Part shown: positions 15,934 to 24,954 of the stretch, in pieces
How the letters are laid out: each line of letters opens with the position of its first letter
Position numbering within the stretch: position 1 is the first letter of the stretch
Assembly (NCBI RefSeq): GCF_029457495.1
Contig: NZ_CP120361.1
Span: 1,566,001 to 1,630,000, forward strand
Source: Chelativorans sp. AA-79
GTDB taxonomy: Bacteria > Pseudomonadota > Alphaproteobacteria > Rhizobiales > Rhizobiaceae
Length of the DNA stretch: 64,000 nucleotides
Direction of reading: 5' to 3'
Program-made: the position numbers and the translations under genes
The notes under the pieces: model-generated
Database searches by the model: none
What the model saw: the letters and a program-made list of their open reading frames with translations, nothing else
What the model was told of the DNA's origin: nothing

Positions 15934-17577
15934 TTACTCCCCCGGCACGAGCGGGCGATCGCCGCCGAACGCGTCGGTGCGCTGGCGGAGCGGTAGTGGC
16001 TCGTGCCGGATCGTCATGAAGATGTTGTAGGTGCCGACCACCGCGCCGATCAGGAAGAAGAACCCACCGACGGTGCGCGCGATATAGTAGGGATGCATGG
16101 CGACCAGAGACTCGATGAAGGAGTAGGTCAGCATCCCGCTTTCATTGTAGGTGCGCCACATCAGCCCCTGGATGATGCCGGAGTTCCACATTGCGAAGAC
16201 GTAGATCAGCGTGCCGATCACCGCGCACCAGAAGTGCACCTCCACGAGCGTGTTGGAGTACATGCGCGCGCGTTTCCACATGGCCGGCGTCAACGTGTAC
16301 AGCGCGCCGAAGGTGATCATCGCCACCCAGCCGAGCGCGCCGGCATGGACGTGTCCGACGGTCCAGTCGGTATAGTGCGAAAGCGAGTTCACGGCGCGGA
16401 TCGCAAGGAAGGAGCCTTCGAACGTGGACAGGCCATAGAAGACGGCCGCCACCATCATGAAGCGCAGGGTGGCGTCGTCGCGCACCTTGTGCCAGGCACC
16501 GTTGAGGGTGAGAAGCGCGTTGGCGGCCGACGCCCAGGAGGGCACGAGCAGCACCACCGAGAAGGTCATGCCGAGCGTCTGCACCCAGTGGGGCAGGGCG
16601 GTGTAGTGCAGATGGTGCGAGCCCGCCCACATGTACAAGAAGGTGATGCCCCAGAAGCTGATGATCGATAGCCGGTAGGAATAGATCGGCCGCTCCGCCC
16701 GCTTCGGCAGGTAGTAGTACATCATGCCCAGAAAGCCGGCGGTCAGGAAAAAGGCGACGGCGTTGTGGCCGTACCACCATTGCGTCATCGCGTCCTGCAC
16801 GCCGGAAAAGGCGGAATAGGCCTTGGCGTTGCCGATTCCGACCGGCACGGCGAGGTTGTTGACGATGTGCAGGATCGCCACGACCAGGATGAAGGCCATG
16901 AAGTACCAGTTGGCCACATAGATGTGCGGCTCCTTGCGGCGGGCGAGCGTGCGGATATAGAGCGCGAAATAGGCGACCCAGACGACCACCAGCCAGAGGT
17001 CGGCATACCATTCCGGCTCGGCATATTCCTTCGACTGGGTGATGCCGGCGAAATAGCCGGAGACGGCGAGCAGGCAGAAAAGGTTGTAGCCGAGCAGCAC
17101 GAACCAGGGGCTCACCTGGTCGGGCAGCCGGGCGCGCGAGGTGCGCTGCACGACATGCAGCGAGGTGGCGATCAGCGCATTGCCGCCGAAGCCGAAGATG
17201 ACGCCCGTCGTGTGCGCCGGGCGCAGCCGACCGAAACTCGCCCAGGCCGCGTCGAAGGTCAGCTCGGGCCAGGCCAGAAGGGCTGCCACCCACACGCCGA
17301 CGAACATGCCGAAGATGGCCCACAGCATCGTCAGCACGATGCCGAAGCGGATTGGATCGTCGTAATATTCGGCAAGCCGGCTCTCGTACGGCTCGGGCGC
17401 GTCGAGATTCCGCAGAAGCGCGATCATCACGAGTGCGCCGAAGACCACGATCAGTAGGCCCTGATAGGCCAGCACGTCGTTGCGGCCGGCGATGCCGAGC
17501 GCAGCACCCATGAGTGTGACAAGCCCGGCGAGCACGAGTCCGATGTGCCGTTCAGTGATGGTCAGTTGTGCGATCAA
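15934..17577 (-). CDS. ccoN: cbb3 oxidase catalytic subunit CcoN
   Basis: The 547-residue polytopic protein is the heme-copper oxidase subunit I of the cbb3 class, with many membrane His residues, including [32 protein letters not shown] and [14 protein letters not shown]. The start appears to be TTG 17577, with GAGGG six bases upstream. The box at 17660-17673, 83 bases before the start, fits FixK activation of a high-affinity oxidase used at low oxygen. Confidence 0.97.
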   Translation of the reverse strand: MIAQLTITERHIGLVLAGLVTLMGAALGIAGRNDVLAYQGLLIVVFGALVMIALLRNLDAPEPYESRLAEYYDDPIRFGIVLTMLWAIFGMFVGVWVAALLAWPELTFDAAWASFGRLRPAHTTGVIFGFGGNALIATSLHVVQRTSRARLPDQVSPWFVLLGYNLFCLLAVSGYFAGITQSKEYAEPEWYADLWLVVVWVAYFALYIRTLARRKEPHIYVANWYFMAFILVVAILHIVNNLAVPVGIGNAKAYSAFSGVQDAMTQWWYGHNAVAFFLTAGFLGMMYYYLPKRAERPIYSYRLSIISFWGITFLYMWAGSHHLHYTALPHWVQTLGMTFSVVLLVPSWASAANALLTLNGAWHKVRDDATLRFMMVAAVFYGLSTFEGSFLAIRAVNSLSHYTDWTVGHVHAGALGWVAMITFGALYTLTPAMWKRARMYSNTLVEVHFWCAVIGTLIYVFAMWNSGIIQGLMWRTYNESGMLTYSFIESLVAMHPYYIARTVGGFFFLIGAVVGTYNIFMTIRHEPLPLRQRTDAFGGDRPLVPGE

Positions 17578-17659
17578 TTGTTTCCCTCACTCAATCTGCT
17601 GCGTGTGCCCGCTGCCACCAGGCAGCGGTTCCATTTGAAGCAGCAGGCCGGGCCGGACT

Positions 17660-17673
17660 TTGTTCTGGATCAA
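17660..17673. promoter_or_regulatory. FixK/FNR box upstream of ccoNOQP
   Basis: TTGTTCTGGATCAA lies 83 bases before ccoN. One half-site is perfect (ATCAA), the other differs at two positions. ccoN promoters are standard FixK targets. Confidence 0.75.
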
Positions 17674-17736
17674 ATTCGGCGCGAATGTTCATCGCTCCGG
17701 TGCACGGGTTCCCGAGCGTTGCCCTCGTTGCCCGTG

Positions 17737-19710
17737 TCAGCGGGTGATCAAGGTACGGTCGCGGAGTGCCCGCAGGGCATTGAGAATAACCGCTATATCG
17801 ATGCCCTCCTGAAGAAAGGCCCCTGCAACCGGCGTGATCAGCCCGAAAGCGGCAGCGATCATCGCCACTCCCGAGAGGGTGAGGCCGACGACGATGCTTT
17901 GCAGGGCGATAGCGCGCGTGCGGTGCGCGATCTGCAGGGCCTCGCCCACCGGGCGCAGGCGATCTGTCAGGACAACCACATCCGCGGTTTGCGAGGAAGC
18001 TGTGGCGCCGCGCGCGCCCATGGCAACGCCGACCGTGGCGGCGGCCAACGCCGGGGCATCGTTGATGCCGTCGCCGATCATCATGGTCGGGGCCTGCCGC
18101 ATCTCCTCTTTTACCGCTTCGACCTTTTCCGCAGGGTTTGCATTGGCGATCACGGCATCGAGGTCGAGCTGTGCGGCCACACGGGCCGCGGCCCAGTGAT
18201 CGTCTCCCGTCAGCATGACCGTCCGGCCGATGCCGGACGACTTCAAGGTGCGGAGCGTCTCGGCGGCGTCGCCCCGCAAGGCGTCGCCGAAGGTGAAGAT
18301 GCCGGCAAGGCGGCCGTCGAGGGCAACATAGACCCTGAGCACCGGCTGGCCGGCATAACGTCTTTCGCCGTCCGCTGCCCAGATCGGAGCGACGCTGCCG
18401 CCCAGTACGAGAGCGCGCGAGCCGGCACGGATCTGCGTTCCCTCTATGATGCCTTCCAGCCCGGCGCCGCGGTGTTCCCTCACCTTGGCGGGGTGCGAGA
18501 GCGTCAGATTGCGGGCACGCGCCTCGCCGACGATGGCGTCTGCCAGCACATGGTGGGAAGCCTGCTCCAGGCAGGCGAGCAGCCGTAGCACCTCGTCCGT
18601 GTCGCGGCCTGGCGCGGTCTCCCGTTCCACAAGCTGGGCGCCGCCGCGGGTGAGCGTGCCGGTCTTGTCGAAGACGGCGGTCCGTGCCCGCGCAAGCGCT
18701 TCCAGTGCTTCGCTGCCCTTCATCAAAACGCCGGCGCGCGCTGCCCGCGAGACGCCACCGATGAACGCGACCGGAGCTGCGAGGATGAGCGGGCAGGGCG
18801 TCGCGACGACCAGAACGGCGAGCGCGCGGATGGGGTCGCCCGAGGCATACCAGGCGAGCGCGGCGACAATAATCGTGGCCGGCAGAAGGAGAAGGGCAAA
18901 CCGGTCCGCCATGCGGATGAAGGGCGCCTTGGCCGTCTGGGCAACAGCAACCATGCGCACGATTCCGGCATAGGTGCTCTGATTCGCGCGAGCCGACGCC
19001 CGCATTGTGAAGGCCTCGCCGGCATTGACGGTGCCGCTGCGCAGGAAGTCCCCCGCGCGACGGCTTTCCGGCAACGGCTCGCCGGTGACGGCTTGCTCGT
19101 CGACCTTTGCCGCCGGGTCGAGCAGATTGCCGTCAACCGGCAGCACATCGCCGGCGCGAACGAGAATGTCGTCGCCGACATGAACGTCCTCGACCGGGAT
19201 CGTCTCGACGGCTTCCGCGGATTTCCGGAGTGCAAAGCGCGGCGACCTGTCGGTCAGCGCCTTGAGGCTGCGCTCGGCCCGATCGCGCGCGAAATCCTCC
19301 AGCACCGTGCCGCCGGCATACATGATCGCCACCACGACCGCGGCAAGCGACTGATCGAGCAGCAGCGCCGCGGAGATCGAAACCAGAGCGATGGCATCGA
19401 CGCCGAACCGGCCGATCCAAAAATCCCGCAGGATCGAGACGAAGAGCACGATGACGACGGGAATGGCTCCGGCGGCCCAGATTTCCTCGGGACCGATGCC
19501 CATCCAAAGCTGAGACTGGAGTCCGACCCTCATCGCGAGGCCGGCGGCAAGTCCAAGCAGGGCGACGCCGAGGAGGACCCGCCTGAGAAACGCCTCGGTC
19601 AAAATGATCTTCCATGCGGCGGGGCCTTTTTCCCGGCCTGGATCTGCACTCAGTTGCTCCAGCACGCGGCCCGCAGGTGGAACCGGCAGCGGCAGTTCAG
19701 GCTCGTTCAT
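17737..19710 (-). CDS. Heavy-metal P1B-type ATPase without N-terminal metal domain
   Basis: The 657-residue protein begins directly with membrane helices and lacks a CXXC metal-binding domain. It carries the P1B motif TPCPLILAAP, DKTGTLTRGG, GDGINDAPAL and a TGEPLPESR actuator loop. CPC at that helix fits a soft or transition metal; I cannot pick Zn/Cd versus another. It follows the Usp gene with a one-base overlap (TGATG), so the pair should be one transcript under the box at 20631-20644. Low-oxygen metal homeostasis is inferred from the context. Confidence 0.9.
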   Translation of the reverse strand: MNEPELPLPVPPAGRVLEQLSADPGREKGPAAWKIILTEAFLRRVLLGVALLGLAAGLAMRVGLQSQLWMGIGPEEIWAAGAIPVVIVLFVSILRDFWIGRFGVDAIALVSISAALLLDQSLAAVVVAIMYAGGTVLEDFARDRAERSLKALTDRSPRFALRKSAEAVETIPVEDVHVGDDILVRAGDVLPVDGNLLDPAAKVDEQAVTGEPLPESRRAGDFLRSGTVNAGEAFTMRASARANQSTYAGIVRMVAVAQTAKAPFIRMADRFALLLLPATIIVAALAWYASGDPIRALAVLVVATPCPLILAAPVAFIGGVSRAARAGVLMKGSEALEALARARTAVFDKTGTLTRGGAQLVERETAPGRDTDEVLRLLACLEQASHHVLADAIVGEARARNLTLSHPAKVREHRGAGLEGIIEGTQIRAGSRALVLGGSVAPIWAADGERRYAGQPVLRVYVALDGRLAGIFTFGDALRGDAAETLRTLKSSGIGRTVMLTGDDHWAAARVAAQLDLDAVIANANPAEKVEAVKEEMRQAPTMMIGDGINDAPALAAATVGVAMGARGATASSQTADVVVLTDRLRPVGEALQIAHRTRAIALQSIVVGLTLSGVAMIAAAFGLITPVAGAFLQEGIDIAVILNALRALRDRTLITR

Positions 19711-20543
19711 CAGTGGGACAGCAGCACTGGCATGCGCAGGTCTTCGAGGACGCCGCTGGTGGCGCCGCCCAGCACGAACTGCCTGAGCCGCGAATGGCCG
19801 TAGGCGCCCATGACAAGCAGGTCGGCGCCGAGCTTTTGCGCCTCGGCCTGAAGCGTCTCGCCGATGCGGCGCCCCGCAGCGTGCACGGAGTGAACAGAGG
19901 AGCGGTGCCCGCGCTTGGCCAGATAGTCAGCCAGCAGTTTGGCTCCGCTGCCGTCCTTTATGGGCTTCTCGTCTGTGACCACGACAATCGAGATCGCCTT
20001 TGCCTTTCGCAGGAAGGGCATCGCATCCGATACGGCTCTTGCTGCGACGCGGCTTCCGTCCCAGGCGATCGCGACGTGCTTGATCGTCTCGGTTTCCGCT
20101 TCTGGCAGCACGACCACCGGGCGGCCCGACTCGAAGATGAGCGCCTCGGCGACCACCTGCGTTGTGGCGTTGGAGGCGGTCCAGCCGATCAATGACAGGT
20201 CGTGATAGCGTGCCGCATTCGCGGCAACAGGTCCGAACTCGGTCTCGCGTGCGTGAATGTTTTCCACCCGGCATTCAATGCTGAGAGACGCGGCCTTGTC
20301 CGCCACGATCTGCAGCAGACGCTGCCCCTTGGCCCGGCTGCTCTCTTCCACCTCGCGGATGAGCTTTGGCAGGTCGAGCAGGAGGCCCGAGAGCGCGTTG
20401 GAGATATCGGGTACCTCCACTTCGAGCGCCATTGCATGCAGTTGCGCGCCGAGGCATTTGGCCACGCGCGCCGCATTGGTCGCGACTGATTCCGAGCTGG
20501 CATCGGGATGGGTGATCAGTGGAAGAAGAATGTCGGAATACAT
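19710..20543 (-). CDS. Tandem universal stress protein (UspA family)
   Basis: The 277-residue protein has two Usp domains. The C-terminal one keeps the nucleotide motif LLVMGAYGHSRLRQFVLGG, the first is more divergent. Such double Usp proteins are common low-oxygen proteins. It leads the ATPase gene, overlapping it by one base, and has a FixK-like box 88 bases upstream. Confidence 0.92.
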   Translation of the reverse strand: MYSDILLPLITHPDASSESVATNAARVAKCLGAQLHAMALEVEVPDISNALSGLLLDLPKLIREVEESSRAKGQRLLQIVADKAASLSIECRVENIHARETEFGPVAANAARYHDLSLIGWTASNATTQVVAEALIFESGRPVVVLPEAETETIKHVAIAWDGSRVAARAVSDAMPFLRKAKAISIVVVTDEKPIKDGSGAKLLADYLAKRGHRSSVHSVHAAGRRIGETLQAEAQKLGADLLVMGAYGHSRLRQFVLGGATSGVLEDLRMPVLLSH

Positions 20544-20630
20544 CGAATCGCTCCGGTTCGGTTTGGGATGGAAGCGTGATCCATCCCACAGGCTCGGCCC
20601 TCCTGATCACACGGATCCGTCCCCACCACA

Positions 20631-20644
20631 TTGTCCTGAATCAA
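20631..20644. promoter_or_regulatory. FixK/FNR box upstream of the Usp-ATPase pair
   Basis: TTGTCCTGAATCAA lies 88 bases before the Usp start and 141 bases before the divergent DUF1858 gene. One half-site is perfect. Confidence 0.68.
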
Positions 20645-20784
20645 ATCGCGCCGTCAGCTTTCAATGTCGCTCAGGCCGAGCCTGATCGCGGACGCGGCGG
20701 TCGCTTGAGAACCGATCTTCTTTGCGCAAGCACAACGATTGGCGATGCGGCACGGGCGACAGTGCCGTTCGCGAGGAGAGAGCC

Positions 20785-20994
20785 GTGCGGGAAGTGCATC
20801 TTGATCCGGATATGACGCTGGAGGAGATCATGCGGGCCTGGCCCCCCGCCATCTCCGTCATACTGCGCCACCACATGCTGTGCGTCGGCTGCCCCATCAC
20901 CGCTTTTCATACCGTCAACGACGCCTGCCGCGAGCATATGATAGACGAAGGTGCCTTCCTGGAGGAGTTGAGGGCGGCGATCGCGGGCGGTTGA
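20785..20994 (+). CDS. DUF1858 domain protein
   Basis: The 69-residue protein has the DUF1858 pattern, LEEIMRAWPPAISVILRHHM followed by CVGCPITAFHTV. Start GTG 20785 follows GAGGAGAG and fits the family's length; a longer ATG frame from 20722 lacks a site. DUF1858 domains occur alone or in ScdA/Ric-type and nitrite-related proteins; CXXC could hold a metal or redox disulfide. Here it lies beside denitrification regulators. Confidence 0.85.
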   Translation: MREVHLDPDMTLEEIMRAWPPAISVILRHHMLCVGCPITAFHTVNDACREHMIDEGAFLEELRAAIAGG

Positions 20995-21002
20995 AGGAGC
21001 GA

Positions 21003-21731
21003 CTATCGCTTCTCGCGGCTTTCCGCCTTAAACATCAGGCGGTGCGGGTCGGAAATGGTCACTCGCTTGCGGCCGCTCTTGACGATCCCCTCGCCCTCCC
21101 ACGCGCTCATGAGCCGGCTGACCGTGTGCAAGGTCGCGCCGGTCATCTCCGCGATATCCTGGCGCGTGATCGGGAAATCGATCTCGATCCCCTCTGGCGT
21201 CTTTCGGCCCGTCTGCCTCACCAGCCGCAAGAGAGCGTGCGCCACGCGCTGCTCAACCTGCTCCGTCGACATCTCGATTACGCGCGCATGCGCCTCCTGG
21301 AGACGGCTGCCGACGGTCCTGTAGGTGTTGGCGCCGAGCGTGGGAAATCGGGTCGACAGTTCCGGCCACAGCGCGCTCGGCCAGGCCAGCACCACGCAAT
21401 CCACCGCGGCAATCGCCGTCGCGGGATAGGTCGTGCGGCCAAGGGCGGCGGCGATGCCGAAGACCTCACCTTCGCTGATGTAGCGGACAATGACCTGTTG
21501 GCCCTCCGGCGTGATGCGCACCACGCGCACATGCCCGTCGAGCAAGACGAAGAAGAGATGCGCCTCCGCCTCCTGTTCGAAAATGGGCTTCTCTCTTTCG
21601 AACCGCAAGGACCGGGCGGGAGCGAGCACTTGCTCGAGCTCCTCCTTCTCGAGGCTTTCAAAAGGTGGCAGGCCGGCAATCAGCGATGCATCGAGTTTAG
21701 GCACATTATCTCCCGGCGGTTCGGTGAACAT
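21003..21731 (-). CDS. Crp/Fnr-family regulator, NnrR-like
   Basis: The 242-residue protein has a cyclic-nucleotide-binding fold (residues about 25-140) and a Crp-type winged helix with the recognition helix TGATLHTVSRLMSAWE. There is no FNR-type N-terminal Cys cluster, so it is not an iron-sulfur oxygen sensor. Location between DUF1858 and pseudoazurin, and boxes of TTGCG-N4-CGCAA type at the pseudoazurin promoter, fit a nitric-oxide-responsive NnrR/DnrD-type factor. I chose ATG 21731 because the longer upstream frame covers the divergent gene. The NO-sensing assignment is inference. Confidence 0.82.
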   Translation of the reverse strand: MFTEPPGDNVPKLDASLIAGLPPFESLEKEELEQVLAPARSLRFEREKPIFEQEAEAHLFFVLLDGHVRVVRITPEGQQVIVRYISEGEVFGIAAALGRTTYPATAIAAVDCVVLAWPSALWPELSTRFPTLGANTYRTVGSRLQEAHARVIEMSTEQVEQRVAHALLRLVRQTGRKTPEGIEIDFPITRQDIAEMTGATLHTVSRLMSAWEGEGIVKSGRKRVTISDPHRLMFKAESREKR

Positions 21732-21743
21732 TTTCGGCTCACT

Positions 21744-21757
21744 TTGCGCGAGCGCAA
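21744..21757. promoter_or_regulatory. NnrR-type box, pseudoazurin/regulator intergenic region
   Basis: TTGCGCGAGCGCAA is a perfect palindrome with CG half-site variants, as described for NnrR boxes. It is 66 bases before pseudoazurin and 13 before the divergent regulator, where it could also act in autoregulation. Confidence 0.78.
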
Positions 21758-21822
21758 ATTCTCCGCCTGCTCTCGGCGATAAACAGGATGCAACACCCGA
21801 GGCCGATAGGAAAGGAACCGAA

Positions 21823-22263
21823 ATGAAAAAGACAATGCTCGCCGCAGCCTGCGTCCTGCTCGCCGTCACCGGCGCTGCAGGCGCCGAGGAGCATGTGATC
21901 GAGATGCTGAACAAGGGCGAGAAGGGTGCGATGGTTTTCGTGCCGGACATCGTCCGTGCGGCGCCTGGCGATACGATCCGCTTCGTGGCCGTCGACAAGG
22001 GCCACAACGCGGAGACGATCAAGGGGATGGTCCCTGAAGGAGCGGAAGGTTTCAAGGGCAAGATCAACGAGGAAGTCACGGTGACGCTCGCCGAGGAAGG
22101 CATTTACGGCGTCAAATGCGCGCCCCACTACGGCATGGGCATGGTGGCGCTGATCACGGTCGGTGAACCCGTCAATGCCGCCCAGGCGGAAACGGTGAAG
22201 CATCCCGGCAAGGCCGGCAAGGTGTTTGCCGAGTTGTTCGGACAGGCCGTAGCCTCGAAGTGA
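21823..22263 (+). CDS. Pseudoazurin (blue copper electron carrier)
   Basis: The 146-residue product has a signal peptide ending near GAAGA and a cupredoxin fold. The copper ligands are visible: His in DKGHNAE, then Cys, His and Met in CAPHYGMGM. Pseudoazurin donates electrons to NirK in the periplasm, which fits the nirK gene 1.4 kb away. ATG 21823 follows AAAGGA. An NnrR-type box is upstream and a terminator follows at 22303. Confidence 0.93.
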   Translation: MKKTMLAAACVLLAVTGAAGAEEHVIEMLNKGEKGAMVFVPDIVRAAPGDTIRFVAVDKGHNAETIKGMVPEGAEGFKGKINEEVTVTLAEEGIYGVKCAPHYGMGMVALITVGEPVNAAQAETVKHPGKAGKVFAELFGQAVASK

Positions 22264-22302
22264 GGCATGGCGCCGCTACGATCTTCTTGGCGATGTGACG
22301 AT

Positions 22303-22340
22303 ACGGCCGGGACAAGCACGAGCCAGTGCCGCCCGGCCGT
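22303..22340 (+). terminator. Terminator after pseudoazurin
   Basis: ACGGCCGGG and CCCGGCCGT form a 9-base stem with a 20-base loop, followed by CTTTCC. It lies 40 bases past the pseudoazurin stop and upstream of nnrS. Confidence 0.65.
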
Positions 22341-22360
22341 CTTTCCATTGGAGTGCATTC

Positions 22361-23542
22361 ATGGCCATTCCCAGGCTCCGGGCCTTCGAGGGCCCCGCCT
22401 TGCTTTCCTACGGCTTCCGGCCGTTTTTTCTCCTGGGCTCGCTCTATGCGGGCCTTTCGATTCTCATATGGGTGCCGCTTTACATGGGTGCGCTCGACAT
22501 GCGCATGCTGTTTCTGCCAGCGGACTGGCATATCCATGAGATGCTGTTCGGCTATCTCGCGGCGATCGTTGCCGGCTTCCTCCTGACGGCGGTGCCCAAC
22601 TGGACGGGCAGATTGCCTGTGCAGGGCCTACCGCTTCTTGTACTCGTTCTGTTGTGGGGCGCGGGGCGCTTTGCCGTTCTTCTGTCGGCGTCGCTCGGTT
22701 GGCAGCTTACCGCCGTCATCGATTGCGCCTTTCTCGCCGCCCTTGGCCTGGCGATCGCCCGCGAGATCGTCGCCGGCAGGAACTGGCGCAATCTCAAGGT
22801 CCTCGTGCCGGTCGCGGTCCTTCTCCTCGCCAACGGTCTCTTCCACATCGAGGCACAATTCCATGGCGTTTCCGACGTCAGCCGGCGTCTGGGGCTCGCT
22901 GCGGCGATCACGCTGATCATGCTGATCGGCGGCCGCATTATTCCGTCCTTCACGCGCAACTGGCTGGTTCGGGAAAATCCGGGGCGGTTGCCGGTTTCCT
23001 TCGGGCGGTATGACGGCCTTTCCATCGTGGCATCCGTCCTGGCGTTGGCCGCGTGGACCGTCGCGCCGGAACACGCGGTTTCCGCAACGCTTATGGCACT
23101 CGCGGCCATCCTGCAGGCCGGGCGACTGGCGCGCTGGGCAGGCGAGCGCACCTGGCGCGATCCGCTGGTCGCGGTGCTTCACCTTGCCTACACTTTCGTT
23201 CCCCTCGGCCTCGCACTCCTGTCCCTGGCGATTTTCGCGCCGGGCGCCGTTCCAGTCGCCGCCGGCATGCATGCGCTGGGCGGTGGCGCGATCGGCGGCA
23301 TGACCCTTTCGGTAATGGTGCGCGCCACCTTGGGGCATACCGGCCGGACGCTCCAGGCGGACCGCGCGACGATCGTCATCTTTGCTGCCGTCTTTGCCGC
23401 TGCGCTTCTACGCATCGTGGCGGCGTTCGATGTGCGGATGGTCTGGATCCACGCGGCGGGCGGGGCGTGGGCGCTCGCCTTCCTCGGCTTTGCCGTCCTC
23501 TACGGCCCGGCACTCCTCACACGGCGGCTTCAGCCTGCCTGA
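22361..23542 (+). CDS. nnrS: NnrS family heme-copper membrane protein
   Basis: The 393-residue protein has about twelve membrane segments and the NnrS pattern, starting FEGPALLSYGFRPFFLLGSL and including WHIHEMLFGY with conserved His. NnrS relieves nitric-oxide stress and is nearly always linked to nir genes. ATG 22361 is favoured; an in-frame codon 66 bases earlier is inside the terminator loop. It points at nirK, with a shared terminator between them. No FNR-type box was found in its own promoter. Confidence 0.93.
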   Translation: MAIPRLRAFEGPALLSYGFRPFFLLGSLYAGLSILIWVPLYMGALDMRMLFLPADWHIHEMLFGYLAAIVAGFLLTAVPNWTGRLPVQGLPLLVLVLLWGAGRFAVLLSASLGWQLTAVIDCAFLAALGLAIAREIVAGRNWRNLKVLVPVAVLLLANGLFHIEAQFHGVSDVSRRLGLAAAITLIMLIGGRIIPSFTRNWLVRENPGRLPVSFGRYDGLSIVASVLALAAWTVAPEHAVSATLMALAAILQAGRLARWAGERTWRDPLVAVLHLAYTFVPLGLALLSLAIFAPGAVPVAAGMHALGGGAIGGMTLSVMVRATLGHTGRTLQADRATIVIFAAVFAAALLRIVAAFDVRMVWIHAAGGAWALAFLGFAVLYGPALLTRRLQPA

Positions 23543-23548
23543 ATCGGA

Positions 23549-23575
23549 AAGGCCCGACGCGATGCGCCGGGCCTT
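23549..23575. terminator. Bidirectional terminator between nnrS and nirK
   Basis: AAGGCCCG and CGGGCCTT form an 8-base stem with an 11-base loop, between convergent nnrS and nirK. The T and A flanks on each side fit use in both directions. Confidence 0.82.
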
Positions 23576-23595
23576 GGTCTTGTAAGCTCGCCCGC

Positions 23596-24699
23596 TCAGT
23601 AGGATGCGATCGGTCGCGGCGCGTCGACCTGCTTCATCAGATCGTCATTCCACTCGCCCTCCACCATGATGTGCGCGGCCGCTCCCAGTTCGATCGCCTC
23701 GATGAGGTTATGATTGACATAGGCATAGAGGCCGGGCTGCAGGAAGGTGTAGGTCGCGGCACCCGCCGAGCCGCCGCGGATGAACCAGGTTTCGAGGTCT
23801 CTGGCGGGCGGGTTGGCGAACTTGCCCTCTTCCCAGACATGGTCGCCATGGCCGCCGATCAGGTGAGGCCGAGTGTCCCGGTTCGCCTGCGCGTGGACGA
23901 TCATGACCGTCTCGCCGACCTTGGCGGTCAGGGCGCTGTCGCCCGTCAGCGCCCCCTTGGCCCCGTTGAAGACGACATGGGTCGGAACCAGCCCGCGCAT
24001 CACCTCCACCGTGTCGGCATAGGCGTCACCCGCCGACTCGTAGCTCTTGAAGTTGCCGTCCGCATCGCGCGGAACGTAAAAATCGTTCTCGCCAATATAG
24101 TAGATGCGGTCGTAGCGGATGGGCTCACCCTTGTCGTTCTTCAACCCCTCGCGCGGCAGCACCATGATGGTGCCGCTCATGCCCGAGACCACATGCCAGG
24201 GAGTCATCGGCCCGCCCGGCGCGCAGTGATAGACGAAGACGCCCGCACGGGTGGCCTTGAAGCGCAAGGTGGTCTGTTCGCCAGGATTGATCAGGGTCAG
24301 CTCGCCGCCGCCCATGGCGCCGGTCGCGGCATGGAAATCGATATTGTGGGCGAGGCCGTTGGTCTCAGGGTTGACCAGCGTCAGCTCCACATAGTCACCC
24401 TCATGCACCACCATCATCGGCCCGGGAACCGAGCCGTCGAAGGTCATGGCCTGGAAGGTCGTGCCGTCCTCGTCGATGACGATCTCCTTCTCCTGGATGG
24501 TCATGGTGAACTTGACGACCTTCGGCCCGCCGGTCGCCACCTGCTCGTGATCATGCACGAAGGGCGGCGGAACCAGCGCGACCGTCTGGCGCGGCAGGGC
24601 GTCGGCTTCGCCTGCTAGAACGGGCGACGCCGTGAAGGGCAGGGCACTCAGCATGGCGGCTGTGGCAACGCCCAGCAGTGCTTCGCGACGCGTGAACAT
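23596..24699 (-). CDS. nirK: Copper-containing nitrite reductase
   Basis: The 367-residue protein has an N-terminal signal ([14 protein letters not shown]) of the Tat type, two cupredoxin domains and the type-1 copper ligands in [17 protein letters not shown]. The type-2 ligand block [17 protein letters not shown] is present as well. It reduces nitrite to NO in the periplasm. ATG 24699 has AGGAGACC at good spacing. The NnrR-type box at 24766-24779, 67 bases upstream, fits NO control. No other denitrification reductase gene is in the window. Confidence 0.97.
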   Translation of the reverse strand: MFTRREALLGVATAAMLSALPFTASPVLAGEADALPRQTVALVPPPFVHDHEQVATGGPKVVKFTMTIQEKEIVIDEDGTTFQAMTFDGSVPGPMMVVHEGDYVELTLVNPETNGLAHNIDFHAATGAMGGGELTLINPGEQTTLRFKATRAGVFVYHCAPGGPMTPWHVVSGMSGTIMVLPREGLKNDKGEPIRYDRIYYIGENDFYVPRDADGNFKSYESAGDAYADTVEVMRGLVPTHVVFNGAKGALTGDSALTAKVGETVMIVHAQANRDTRPHLIGGHGDHVWEEGKFANPPARDLETWFIRGGSAGAATYTFLQPGLYAYVNHNLIEAIELGAAAHIMVEGEWNDDLMKQVDAPRPIASY

Positions 24700-24765
24700 T
24701 TCGGTCTCCTTGTAGTGTCTGGTTGTCGATGAAGAAAACGCTACAGGCAGACCGGCCGAAGTTCT

Positions 24766-24779
24766 TTGCTCTGGCGCAA
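24766..24779. promoter_or_regulatory. NnrR-type box upstream of nirK
   Basis: TTGCTCTGGCGCAA lies 67 bases before nirK. The CGCAA half is the NnrR-type variant, matching the box before pseudoazurin. Confidence 0.75.
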
Positions 24780-24858
24780 ATACCTTGACTGCCATTTCCG
24801 ACCTGCTGGGCATGCGAAAGTAGTGTCTTGACTTCTGCGCCAGACTTCTTCGGAGACG

Positions 24859-24872
24859 TTGCGCTGGATCAA
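24859..24872. promoter_or_regulatory. FNR/FixK-type box upstream of the arginine deiminase operon
   Basis: TTGCGCTGGATCAA is a hybrid dyad, with one NnrR-type half and one FNR-type half, 83 bases before the antiporter gene. Confidence 0.68.
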
Positions 24873-24954
24873 AGTTTGCGCGGCGCGTTCGAGCTAGGGG
24901 GATTGATGACTGCCGAAAGGGCGGTCCTGTCAATTCTTTCCAGGAGACGCTGTC

